Assembly (NCBI GenBank): GCA_021432605.1
Contig: MU271147.1
Location: forward strand, 2,666,001-2,730,000
DNA length: 64,000 bases
Direction of reading: 5' to 3'
DNA from: Coniochaeta sp. PMI_546
Taxonomy: Eukaryota; Ascomycota; Sordariomycetes; Coniochaetales; Coniochaetaceae
Shown here: piece by piece, positions 54,179-64,000 of the stretch
Position numbering within the stretch: position 1 is the first letter of the stretch
Layout of the letters: every line of letters begins with the position of its first letter
Made by a program: the position numbers and the translations under genes
Notes under the pieces: model-generated
Told to the model about the DNA's origin: nothing
What the model saw: only the letters and a program-made list of their open reading frames with translations
Databases searched by the model: none

Positions 54179-55171
54179 TCACGGCGACGGTGGGTTATCG
54201 TCGGTGAGATCAATAAACATATGACTTGGTTGGGCAGGGCCTTGCGGAGGAGGTGTGTCGCCGGTTAAGTCGATGGTATCGGTTATTCCCGAAGCAGATC
54301 CTTTGGGGGCACCGGCAGGTGAGGTGCTATTCGAACCATCATTCGTCTTTCTTCGCTTCCGTAGTTTCACCCTCTCATGATCCAAAGGACCTGCCGGCGA
54401 TTGTGTGCGGCGAACCGAACCCTGGGTTCGCTGAGCCTCGAGCTTGCGTTTCTTCGTAGCCTTCTTCCCGAAATCCGGAGTAAGCGGTTTGTCGCGATCA
54501 TTTTTGCCCAAGCGGACCTCGAGATCTGTCTTGTCCATCCGAACCGGACACTCCACAGCCTGGATCGCCTTATGAACCAGTAGCTCCAGAGTGTACCCCG
54601 CATCATTACCAGCATTGTGTAAATGAGCCCGCTTCTTCAGAAGAGCAAAGAACTCAAGAGCTTGTTCTAAGCTTCCTCTCTCCGGTACATTGATCCATGA
54701 TCGCCAGATACGCAGAGTATCAAGAACTACGATCCGGTCCGGGACTTCCCAGCCGCAGCATTTCTTTAAATTTCGGAGTTCAACCTGGACATCGTGACCT
54801 GTCAACACCACCACCTCGTTTTCAGCCTGTAAACATGCAAGAGTGTCAACGAGGAGCGGACGCAGGTCAGCCTCATGCTGGACCTCTTCAGATGAACCGA
54901 AGTGGAAAGGCTTTGGGTCTTTCCGCCTCAGCCCTCTTGTGCCATTGACGATTAGATGGCGAGCAGCGGTGGGGCCGTGCTTCTGTCTAGTCGCGAGTCC
55001 CAGCTCACAGACACCCTGGGAAGTGTACTCGGTATCGACGGATACGAAGGCGGTCGGCTTAACATCAGCTTCCAACCAGATGCGTCGCAGAAGCTCACGC
55101 TCATTGTTGTTGATAATGGCTTGAGCAGCCCAGCCGGCGTTGTTTTCCCAGTCGTTTCCTGAAGGCGCCAT
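54179..55171 (-). CDS. Gfd2/YDR514C-like DEDDh nuclease-fold protein with SIM-like tail
   Basis: A 330-residue single-exon protein. The N-terminal 210 residues resemble the Gfd2/YDR514C C-terminal domain, an RNase H-like 3'-5' exonuclease fold. Candidate DEDDh residues are present: Asp46 and Glu48 in VSVDTEYTS, Asp127 in LTGHDVQVELRNLKK, and His185 with Asp190 in LHNAGNDAGYTLELL; LDTLRIW supplies the strand between. The yeast relatives are linked to mRNA export or nuclear functions, with no settled activity. The C-terminal 110 residues are disordered and basic, with two nuclear-signal-like patches (KKATKKRKLE and VKLRKRRK), and end with two hydrophobic-acidic motifs, DTIDLTGD (about 298-305) and MFIDLTDDN (about 318-326). 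These match the SUMO-interaction pattern (V/I)-(D)-L-T-x-D. A nuclear, SUMO-linked nuclease or decayed exonuclease is inferred. Confidence 0.85.
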   Translation of the reverse strand: MAPSGNDWENNAGWAAQAIINNNERELLRRIWLEADVKPTAFVSVDTEYTSQGVCELGLATRQKHGPTAARHLIVNGTRGLRRKDPKPFHFGSSEEVQHEADLRPLLVDTLACLQAENEVVVLTGHDVQVELRNLKKCCGWEVPDRIVVLDTLRIWRSWINVPERGSLEQALEFFALLKKRAHLHNAGNDAGYTLELLVHKAIQAVECPVRMDKTDLEVRLGKNDRDKPLTPDFGKKATKKRKLEAQRTQGSVRRTQSPAGPLDHERVKLRKRRKTNDGSNSTSPAGAPKGSASGITDTIDLTGDTPPPQGPAQPSHMFIDLTDDNPPSP

Positions 55172-55936
55172 GACTGGCAGGTGGGGTGGTGAGATGAAGG
55201 CGAGAAGGGTGAGACCAAGACCAAGGAAAGAAACGAGGTGCTTTCAATCTTTAAAACCCGGCCAAGTCGTTGCTATTAACTTAACTCTACTAAACAACCT
55301 GAAGCACTGAGAAATCACAGTCTAGCTATGATTCTCGTTGGGGAGGCGCGGTAAGCAAGTCTAAGTTGAGAGAACGAAGATGAACATTGTATTGGCGGGG
55401 CCGGGTCGAGAATGCGAGGAACTGACTTGTTTCGGCCCCATAGAGCGATCTGATGGTGAGACTGGTCGGCGTCGAGCGTGTTTGTTGTCTCTTTATGATT
55501 GCGAGGCTGAGGTGAAGAGCATGTTAAAGGCGCTGATTGAGAGGTGGTTGAAGTGGATCTTGTAGACAGGGAAAGGTGGGGTACCTTAGGTACCTTACCT
55601 TACCCTGCTTACGGAAGCTCATTGAATAATAAGACCTCTGATTTGACGACGGGATGACGTACCGCAACCTCACCAAGTCTGAGAATGCGGGGCCAGAAAA
55701 GTTCACCCAGAAAGAGACGAGACAAAACTCCATCCAATGAATCATTACATAACATCGCCTTTTGCATAACCTGCTGCTTTGCTGGTATCATTCTACCAAC
55801 TCTTACCTGTGGGCGCACGCCAAAACAGTTCTGTTTAATAAGTCTTGTCCAAATGACCGGTACGCCCTGAGAAAGCGCAAACGTCGCCTATCGTCGGAAG
55901 TTCGAGCCACACCACGGCAAACACCACAGGAGCACC
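55172..55936. promoter_or_regulatory. divergent promoter between Gfd2-like and DHA1 genes
   Basis: No supported gene. A run of GGTACCTTAGGTACCTTACCTTACC-type motifs lies at 55579-55604, another copy of the recurring GGTACC element. Confidence 0.4.
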
Positions 55937-57920
55937 ATGGTGCGACCTAGCGTAGTCGGCGCCGCGGCGGCGCCGACTACTCGTCCGCCCATGCGTATGA
56001 CAGCCTCTGGCTCCTTTCATGCTGGCGCCCCTATTCCTTACCTTGGGCCATACCGTCACGCTTCCACGAGTCGGCGAAGTGGCGTGCCCGGCGCCCGGCG
56101 CCAATCGACACATGAATACCACACATTTCCGACCCCACCTCCCAAGACCCCCTCCGACATGCCTCCCGATTTCCTAGGTAGAGGAATACTGGGCGATGGC
56201 GTTGATAACAGAAGTGATGCCGATGATGATCGATCAGATACGTCGTCAGACCAGCACGAAGAAACGCCCTTACCGTGGAAGCAACTCTGTCTGCTCGCTC
56301 TCTTGTCACTTGCAGAACAGACCGCGCTGAACTCCATTTCGCCTTACCTCCCAGAGATGGTGGGATCCTTCGAGGAGATACCGACTGCGCAGACCGGCCT
56401 GTATGTTGGACTACTGGCATCTGCATTTGCGCTGGCACAGCTGACGACGAACCTAATATGGGGTTACTTGTCCGACGTGGTTGGACGGAAGCCGGTGATG
56501 CTGATCGGGACAACTCTCCTGGCCGTATGCTTTGGCTTCTTCGGCTTCTGTCGTAACTACGGAGAGCTTGTCGCTGTGCATGTGGCCATGGGCCTCTTGA
56601 ACGGCAATGCAGCGGTCGTGCCGACATGTCTGGGCGAGGTGACAGACCGCTCCAATCAGAGTCGCGCATTTATCTGGCTGCCCGTCATGTACAGCATCGG
56701 TGGCATTACCGGCCCGGCGCTGGGTGGGCTGCTTGTTGGCAATATCGACAAGGACAAATACCCCTTTCTAAAGCCGAATATCCTAAGCGCTACTTTGCTC
56801 GCCGCTAGCGTCATTGTGCTTTCCATTTGGTTCGATGAAACGTTGGACAAGGTGGACAAGAAGAGTCTAGGGTCAGGTTTTACTTGGGTGAAGAAATTGT
56901 TCGACTGCAGTTGCGCCAGAAGACGAAGGCGTGGCCGGCAAGGCAGCTGGAGCTCGCGATGGCCGACGCGATCGCAAGGAGCTGCAACCGAGCACGGTGG
57001 CGATAACAGCACATCTGAGAACGGAGACGCCTCGGAAGCGATCAGCGAAAGCCAAGGTCTCCTACGGGCTCGTGTGGGGAGCTCTGGAGCTTCTGATGCG
57101 GATGTCGGGAAGCCAGAACACGAGGAGCCTTCAGTCTGGAAGCAGCTGGCTAACCGGACGACCCTGACCGTTCTATTCACGTACCTTGTCTTTCAACTCG
57201 CCAATATCTCGTTTAACTCGCTGTATCCGATCTTCGCGTCCGCCCCTCCACCTACAGGCCGTGAGCTTGGCCCGGACACGATTGGGTTATCACTATCATT
57301 TGCAGGGCTGGTAACCATCGTCTTCCAGGTGACCTTGTTTCAACCGCTCAAGTCCAAGATCGGAAACCTTGGCACCTACCGCCTCGCCATCCTGGGCCTT
57401 GCTGTCAGCACGGCGTTGATGCCATGGATTGGATACGTTGACGATCGCCCATGGTTTGGCCTTGCGACGGGAAAAGCATGGCTCTATGCCGAGTTAGGCT
57501 TCATCCTGCTGCTGAAGAATGCTTGTGCTGTGGGCGGCCTAAGTAGTGTGATGCTCTTGGTATGCATGACATGATGTACCCTAGCACGATGATAGAGGGT
57601 TATTGCTAACCCGCTTCCAGATCACGAACTCAGCGCCATCGCATGAAGTTCTAGGAACGCTCAATGGAGTTGCACAGACCCTTTCCGCCGCAGGCCGAAG
57701 TGTCGGGCCCTTTTTGTCTGGCGCGCTCTTCACAATATCCGAAGGTGTGGAACCAAAGGGCGAAGCCCTTGCCTGGGGTCTATTCGCAGGAATCGCATTG
57801 GCGGGCTGGGTCGGGACGTGGTTTATCAGAGGACGCGGCCTCGAGAGCGATGATTGGGAAGGCGATGATGGACAGGAGACCGACGAAGAAGCGGGCAGCG
57901 ATGGGGACGACCAAAGGTGA
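55937..57920 (+). CDS. MFS transporter, DHA1-like drug:H+ antiporter type
   Basis: About 640-residue transporter in exons 55937-57559 and 57621-57920 (1923 nt), joined in phase 0 over a 61-bp intron with a GCTAAC branch site. It resembles the YCR023C/Zinc-induced-facilitator-like group of twelve-helix antiporters. The N-terminal 110 residues are cytosolic and Pro/Ser/Asp-rich. Helix 1 is LLALLSLAEQTALNSISPYLP. The MFS signature loop is WGYLSDVVGRKPVMLIGTTL, followed by GFFGFCRNYGELVAVHVAMG, LNGNAAVVPTCLGEVTDRSN and YSIGGITGPALGGLL. A cytosolic loop of about 110 residues (Arg-rich, then Ser/Glu-rich) splits the halves. The second half carries LANISFNSLYPIFASAPPPTG, and after the splice ITNSAPSHEVLGTLNGVAQ, LSAAGRSVGPFLSGALF, a typical pair for the group. 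The tail is strongly acidic. A perfect hairpin lies within codons 6-15. Substrate unknown. Confidence 0.93.
55952..55980. repeat. perfect inverted repeat, 13-bp arms, at MFS coding start
   Basis: GTAGTCGGCGCCG and CGGCGCCGACTAC flank a CGG spacer, 15 bases after the start codon. As RNA this GC-rich hairpin would be very stable. It encodes a V-V-G-A-A-A-A-P-T run. Confidence 0.9.
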
Positions 57921-60900
57921 AACACCTGACAAGACACTATTGGGAAGCGCTAGAGCTTAGATATCTGTTGTCGTTCGAGTATCTGGAAAGTTTAGAGCTA
58001 GCCGCGAACATATTTTTAGAGTTGCGTCAGCAAGCGTGGTTGGGAATACGGTTACAAACTTCTCCTATTCATGCGTCCTGGTGGTTGACACCTCTCGCTC
58101 TGTAAGTATGAGCCGAGCGATGGACAGCCTTCTGCATTAATATTGGCCCGGGAAGTCTATGGTTTACCGCTACTTTGGGTGGTCTTAGGAGCAGCGTCTT
58201 CGAAAGCCATTATATGGTGAAACGTGTCATGCTCTCAACAGCACAGGGTCAAGGTCAGGTTCACTGAATCTCTAATTTTGTTCACCAGAGCCCAATGATT
58301 CCACGCTAGTCACTATTCGCCCGGATAGGCCTTGTGAGACGATTGGGCGGCCAGTCGTATAGCTGTTAGTATTAGTGTCGATGGCAGCCTTGGAAACTTG
58401 ATACCAGAGACGACTAGAACCTTGAGACAAACCACAGACCCCGTATTTGCTTCGATTGTCATCACCTACAGGCTGTTCGAGCGGTCCAATCGGCTGATGG
58501 CTAAGGGGACTTATTAAGTTTGGATTGGCAAGCAAGGCAGTATCTGACTGACACCGAGAACCAGGTGCCTCTGGTCGGATGTTTCAGACACAAGGTACAA
58601 CAAGTTCAACGGTTTGTGGTAACGCAGGCATGGCCTTTGACACGCTCGTGACAAAGGCCTCGACACCAACACACAGCCAATCACACAGAACGAAGACAAG
58701 GACCGAAGCCCAGACCAGCTGAACATTGCAGACAAGTGCCGAATCATCGGTAATTCTCCAATAACAATTTGCAAAACGTGGATCAGTGATTAAGTGGTTC
58801 AGATGCCTACCTACCATAGCTGTGTGCTGTCTCTTCTTATTTCCCCTGTACGTGGACTTCGACTCCGAGTCATGCCAACAGAGGCAGGCACGTTGGTGCA
58901 GAAGCTCTGGCCTCTCTATCCGTCCCATCTGCGCAAGTTGCTACAAAGTGCTGAACAGTATCGGCAAGTCAATTAACCTCTCGGCGATGACTCGGAGTCA
59001 TCAATTGCCAAGTCTCGCATTTAGGACGTACGCAATTCGAGGATTCCGATCCAGCACCAGTCGAATCTTAGAGCGCGGGTGGTGAGTGGCTAGAAGTGCT
59101 CGTCATATCGGTAAGTCAATTTTGGTCTCGAAACCTTATTTTTCAGGTCACATTCTGACCCAGATACCTGATATGACCACGGTACCTCAGAAGCGCGCTG
59201 ATTTTGGCCGACCCGGGATTCTTCTTGTTCTTTCTTGGCCTTGGCGCGGCGCGGCTCGCCGCACGCATTGGGCGAGATGCGGCCGCTTTCCGGGAATGCG
59301 GCGGAATCTGAAACTTTTTGAGAGTCTGCTACTTCGCATATCTGGAAATCTTAACTGGCAACCCAGGTGGAAACGCTGATGGGAAGTTCTCGGGCATCGA
59401 GATGTATGTAAACCTTGCACATGATGGACATGCCGTGGTGTCATGACTGATCACGAATCCAGATCAATGTGCTTGTCGCATTGCGTCCGGCCCGCTAGTG
59501 GCGCTGATGATCGACCATCACGACACCAGGACCAGGTCCAATAAGTTCTAAGCTTTATCAAAATCCCACCACCATTTGAGTAATCTAAAGCTGAACGCTG
59601 TGGGATTTGCAGCTCTCAGCCGCGCTCGCTAGCCACGTCGTTAGTCATCAGGCTGCAACAGTCTCGGGCAGACAGAGGGCTTTGGAGCTCAGCCGCCTTC
59701 TTTTCTAATGCAACCGCGAAGCTGCCCCAAGTCGCCGAACCCACCAATCTCAACATGCCCAAGGCTCCACGCTTGCACAAACATATTCAGACATGTTAAC
59801 TCTACTGCCTGTCTGCCGAATCGTTTGACTTCCAGGACTACGAGCCCTAGGTACCAGCATTCCCCAACCTTCTCCTCGTACCAACACTGGGGCGGACTTG
59901 ACAGTCTACAAGCTAGGCATCTCATGGTTCCTGAAAGACCTCCCTTAGACCGCTCGTTGATGTTCATCCTTCCCAGCGGGAGTGCTTATGCCGAGCTGCC
60001 GAGCACGCGCGCAAGCCGACTTCTCTTCGATCCGACACTGGCCTGCAACTAGAGCCCGCTCGACCATTGTACTGGATCTGCAACCTGGGTATTTGCGTTG
60101 TCTAGACTCAAGCGCATCATCCAGCAGCTGCAACAATGACAATTGTCAATCTAGGAGTTTTCCTTGCCTGCAATATTTCCCCGCGACGTATGGGGTACAT
60201 ATAGAAGAAGCCTTGGTCGGGAACGAGGCCTTGATATCGGTTGGCCCGGTCCGGTGGGTTCCCTCAACCCCATTCAGGCGGGGCGAAGCCCCGGGAATGT
60301 ACAGTACCTTCACAGCACTTTCGGTTGCAGGGATTAAGGCCAAGTCGGGTCGAAACGACGCCTATGATTGGTCAATCGGCTTGGACCTCTCAATCCATTG
60401 AACCATCCATTATGGACGTCGGTCCCAAATACTGTTACCTTGTCAGCGACATGCAAGGGGTCCGAGTCGCTGACATCGATCCTCCAATCGAAACTCAAGC
60501 CTTAAACGATTGCATCGTACCATAAGGCAGCCTTCTCCATGACATTGTGAGTACCATTATCCACGCAGACGATGTATGGCCTACCTAGGCCCTCACAACG
60601 AGCTCCATTAGGGAGGTACCGTCGAATGAGGAGCACAGTCAGCTCGAATCAAAGTGTTATTTGATCATGCTGGTAGCCTATTGTTCCCGGGCCTTTTCAA
60701 ACTTCCGTAGACCTTACCGGGCGCGGTTATTCCACACATCCTCGACACCCATGTCGTTTCGTTGATGTCATCGTCTCAACCTACATCCTGTCTAAAGTCA
60801 GCTCTTCCCCAGCTGACCCCCTTACCAACGGTCCGCCACACTTATACAAGACTCTCTGCCTTTGTCATCTGTTGACTCGACTTCAACTTATCTTATACAT

Positions 60901-61348
60901 CCTACACAATGCCATCGCTCTCACTTTGCAGGCCCACCATGTCGAAATGACGTTCCAGTTCAAGATAGTTGCCTGGTGAAGACGGGTCTGTAGCTGGAAC
61001 ATTTCACACTTATTGGATATATGGAGTTCAGCTTCTTCTGCCATAGGTTTGTGTCACACAAGCAAAATTCTCGGCCTCCCAGAGGCCTCGTCAACAGACT
61101 AGAGGACGACGGAATGGAGCAAGATCCTCGATCTCTTGTAGTCGATATAAGATCTCGTGGATGCCCATGCCACCTCGATCCGTCCTCGCCACTCAAGACA
61201 GTAAAAAAAACCAGCATCTTTATTCATAAAGCCGCTGCGACCTATCACTGCCCACAACTTCATTTCAGGAGACCAGGATTCCTCGACGACCAACCACCCG
61301 GCTTACTGTCCAACGTATCTTGCCTTGCAAATAACTCGGATACATACA
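57921..61348. other. 3.4-kb stretch without a convincing gene
   Basis: Many short frames on both strands, none with a domain or consistent splicing. No mobile element recognised. GGTACC copies occur near 59180 and 59850 and at 60617-60622. Confidence 0.4.
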
Positions 61349-62192
61349 ATGTCGTCTTCTCGCTCGAGTCGGTCTGGTGGATCCAACAATAGTGGCAAAA
61401 AGACCCGGGCCGCTCAAGTGCGTAATGGATTTTATTTCGTATAACTCCCTTTCTATAGGACCCCGTCCTCTTCCCCATCGACGCAGCAGTCCCACTTGTC
61501 AATTGACTTGTCGCCTTGACCCGGATCTGCACCGTCGGCTTAACATGAGACAAAAGCTAAACTCTTCTTCCTAATAGCAGTCAGTCCATCAGTTGATCGA
61601 GTCACTCCAGACCCACCGCGTCAACACTCTGACAGAGCTGTGTCGTATTGAGCGTGTAGCGGCGGCATGCGACAATGAACAGGACACTCGCGCTTTCCAA
61701 GGCCCTATGACTGCTGCCTGGGACTATTATGTCACCAGTAACCAGATGCTCTCCGAGTTGCGAGGCCTCACGAGGAACTATCCTTTCAGCGGTGACATTG
61801 TTACCGACGCCCAAATCCGGGTACGGAACGACCCAGACTCGAATCGGAGTTGGAACCTAGCGTGGCTATGCCTAGTCAAGATCAACGATGAGTATGTCAT
61901 ACCTCTACTTCCTAACGCCTCTCTGTTCGTTGTCTACTTATACCCTGGGCAATATTTGTCCTTGCTACGATATAGTATTGTATTAGAACATACCCCAGCT
62001 GACTTGCCTTTCCGGTCTAGTGGCCTCATTTCACTGTATGCTGCCTCTGAAGCGGCCAGACCCGAGATGTGGGGAGGCCGCGAGCCGGAACAAAGGGAGG
62101 TGGATCAGCTCGCCGCTTGTTTCGAATACGAGTGGAACATGGCTGTCCAGAACATGTTGCGGCATTGGCATGGGACACCAACCTGGTATTGA
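61349..62192 (+). CDS. hypothetical protein, two exons
   Basis: Unrecognised protein of about 227 residues. Exon 1 (61349-61417) gives a Ser/Gly/basic start, MSSSRSSRSGGSNNSGKK. A 160-bp intron (GTGCGT donor, AGCTAAAC branch, TAATAG acceptor) leads in phase 0 to exon 2 (61578-62192). The body is acidic and helix-rich at first (LIESLQTHRVNTLTELCRIE, NQMLSELRGLTRNYPF). A hydrophobic middle follows (NLAWLCLVKINDEYVIPLLP, SLFVVYLYPGQYLSLLRYSI), and the end is Trp/Tyr-rich (EYEWNMAVQNMLRHWHGTPT). There is no signal peptide and no motif I can link to a function. The long open second exon with balanced composition and a sensible splice pair is the case for it being real. Neighbouring DNA is gene-poor, so it could be lineage-specific. 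Confidence 0.5.
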
Positions 62193-64000
62193 TTTTCTGA
62201 ACACATTTGTTCTTCTACCCTTGGAAGGTGTCGGTGCACAATGCCAAGCGAGGAGTTTTTGAGGTCACAAAATATCATGCTTATCATGATGCCTCTAAGG
62301 TCTATTAACCCCTTCTTGAATGATTTCACGACAACTTCACTAGATTGTTTCTTTTGAGTTCTCTGCTCTTTTCTTGATGTCGATCTCTACTATGTATTAG
62401 CTTACTCAAACATTCACTTGCTAACTCCTTCATCCTAAATTATGGCTTTACAGCAATACATCACACGAATTAATCCTTCCTCCTTGTACGGAAAACAAAG
62501 CGGTGTCAAGATGTTGTTCTAAATCAGAGCTATCGAACATCCACATCGGCGTGGAAGGGATGACCATTGATCATGTCAGTTACTCGGAGTAATATTCTCT
62601 CTTCTGCCTATCTAACTCGTATAAAATCCATCAAAATCGTAGGCAAGACTATGCACGGTAGTCCAGCTGATCAACTTGTAGTCTAATCATCTAGCATAAT
62701 GCAGTACAATCATTTCCTTGAAAATGGATCCTGCTGGACGAAGCTTACTCGAGCCTCAATCTTCGCTTCGACAAATATGACTCTAGCTTGTGCTGCTTGA
62801 AATTCACTCTGCCGCCTCTGTGTTTTTTCCGTCCAGAAATCGACTCTAGCCCACCTAGTTTTTCGGGAACAGTCTGCCAAGCTCACTCGAGCAGCTAAGT
62901 CAGACCCAGTATAGCTTGTACAACTATATGAAACATAGATCACTGGTGTACGGCTGATATCCCGCTCTTGTCCACTTGCTGGGGCCTACGCCAGGCAACG
63001 ACTAAACACCAGCCGACGACAGTGGACAACATCAACCCTGAGGGTGTAGCCTGCCAGGTGTTGTCTCTGAGTATTTCAATATCCTCATCGTCCGGACGGC
63101 CGTGTATTCCGTACGACCTCCTCCATTCAGTGGCACTGCTTTACGCTTATTCAGAGCGTTCATGGTTGCCAACATCTTCATATATAGGAGAACTGTGTTC
63201 TGCTTGACAGTAATACATGAAGGGCATGACGGCGACCTTACCACACGGTCGAGGAGATGAAGGTCGTGCAATCACCAGGTGTACAGGATACACACATCCA
63301 TGCGACCTTTTTCATCCTGGATCCGGTGCGCCTCGACCGGAACATCGCAGCTAACCCCGTTCGACTCAGCTGGCGTGAACAGAGTGCATGACGGACGCAA
63401 GACCGCTATCTGGAAGACATGAGATACGTACCAAGCATAGTCAAAGGTACCAGGCGTCTCAGACTCTGTGAACTGTCTTTTAATTATATGAATCTCCGGC
63501 TCCAGCAAAGAGCCTTGAGATCCCTCTGTCTTATGATGCTTGGCTCCTTAGGTTTCATGAAGGTTAATAAAAACTTGAAAGCAATTTCGGCGCCAGCCAT
63601 GTGCACTTCCTATCATGTCTGCTTTCCGATCACATTCGAAGCAGCACCCTGGTCTGTGATTAGTGATGGTGAGACATGGTCTTTTGTTCCTTTAGTCCTC
63701 CAACCGAATACCACCGGCATTTTGGGAGGAGTCGGAACTTCTTTGCATCACATACTCGAAGCCTGGACTCCAGCCATATCGTTCGCGTTCGCGAAATACT
63801 GTCATAACATCATGTTCAGCACGTTCGTTGTACTACGTCTCAGTGCTGGGTTTGAGACCCGCCTTTGACATATCTTGAACTTCTGGCAGGCCAAATCGGC
63901 ACAGCAGAATGCACGGTCCCTAGCCGGGGAGAAACGCGCTCTAAAGATCCTCTGATCCGTCGCTCTCTCTCAAGACGGATCACAGAACGAATGATATGCC
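62193..64000. other. 1.8-kb right-edge region without a supported gene
   Basis: A minus-strand frame at 62710-62943 carries four spaced copies of an A-R-V-(S/D/I)-(L/F) motif, and a plus-strand frame of 149 codons (63419-63868) has hydrophobic stretches, but neither can be tied to a family or a splice-consistent gene. Parts of a gene continuing past the window are possible. Confidence 0.35.

Noticed and set aside
60000-60110. tRNA-like words on the minus strand (TGGTCGAGCGG D-arm-like, GATCGAA T-loop-like)
   Set aside because: The arms do not fold into a cloverleaf with a paired acceptor stem; no anticodon stem could be placed.
63419-63868. 149-codon plus-strand frame near the right edge
   Set aside because: Hydrophobic patches but no domain, start context or intron partner; cannot be supported without flanking sequence.
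1-64000. transposons, LTR or virus-like elements, CRISPR arrays, rRNA
   Set aside because: No transposase, reverse transcriptase, integrase or capsid-like frame, no long terminal or inverted repeats, and no rRNA or spacer-repeat array were seen anywhere in the window.

Overview
The window reads as nuclear DNA of a filamentous ascomycete (Pezizomycotina). Genes are compact. Most are split by 48-220 bp introns with GT..AG borders and CTAAC/CTGAC-like branch sites, and they lie on both strands. The families present are typical of plant- or soil-associated moulds: anion:cation-symporter (ACS) type MFS permeases, a DUR3-type urea/polyamine symporter, GH3 and GH105 glycosidases, a berberine-bridge-type flavo-oxidase, an S10 carboxypeptidase, DUF3431, DUF1275 and DUF427 proteins. 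I cannot place it below subphylum. I recognise no transposase, reverse transcriptase, virus-like element, rRNA or tRNA.

Layout. 1.1-4.4 kb: a two-exon cupin protein and an ACS permease, both on the minus strand. 4.4-8.6 kb: no convincing gene. 8.6-9.7 kb: a DUF3431 protein. 12.1-15.0 kb: a GH3 beta-glucosidase with an N-terminal membrane anchor. 15.5-22.5 kb: the most unusual block, four secreted proteins with cyanovirin-N-homology (CVNH) type domains, arranged as two divergent pairs (-,+,-,+). The last is a triple-domain protein. Introns fall at matching positions and phases in several of them, and both shared promoters are dense in AGGTACCT-type palindromes. 25.2-27.5 kb: DUR3-like symporter. 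28.4-29.7 kb: a methyltransferase. 29.9-31.5 kb: a Gly-rich CxxC protein. 32.3-34.2 kb: a nine-exon ACS permease with a GC-AG intron. 35.1 kb: a small unknown. 36.3 kb: a 16-bp minisatellite.

37.6-39.7 kb: secreted FAD oxidase. 40.1-41.2 kb: an F-box-like fungal protein. 42.4-42.8 kb: coactosin. 43.3-47.9 kb: a GH105 hydrolase and an ACS permease sharing a divergent promoter with a CACGTG palindrome. 48.1-49.0 kb: DUF1275 membrane protein. 49.5-51.4 kb: seven-exon serine carboxypeptidase. 52.5-53.6 kb: DUF427 protein. 54.2-55.2 kb: a Gfd2-like DEDDh nuclease-fold protein with SUMO-interaction-like motifs. 55.9-57.9 kb: a DHA1-type MFS transporter whose coding start holds a perfect 13-bp-arm hairpin. 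57.9-64 kb: gene-poor, with one two-exon unknown.

How the genes may work together is mostly inference. The CVNH block looks like a tandemly evolved secreted lectin cluster next to a cell-surface glucosidase. The GH105/permease pair looks like an uptake-and-hydrolysis unit for pectin fragments. The rest look like independent housekeeping, transport or secreted-enzyme genes. All exon borders come from reading frames and splice signals by eye, not from transcripts.
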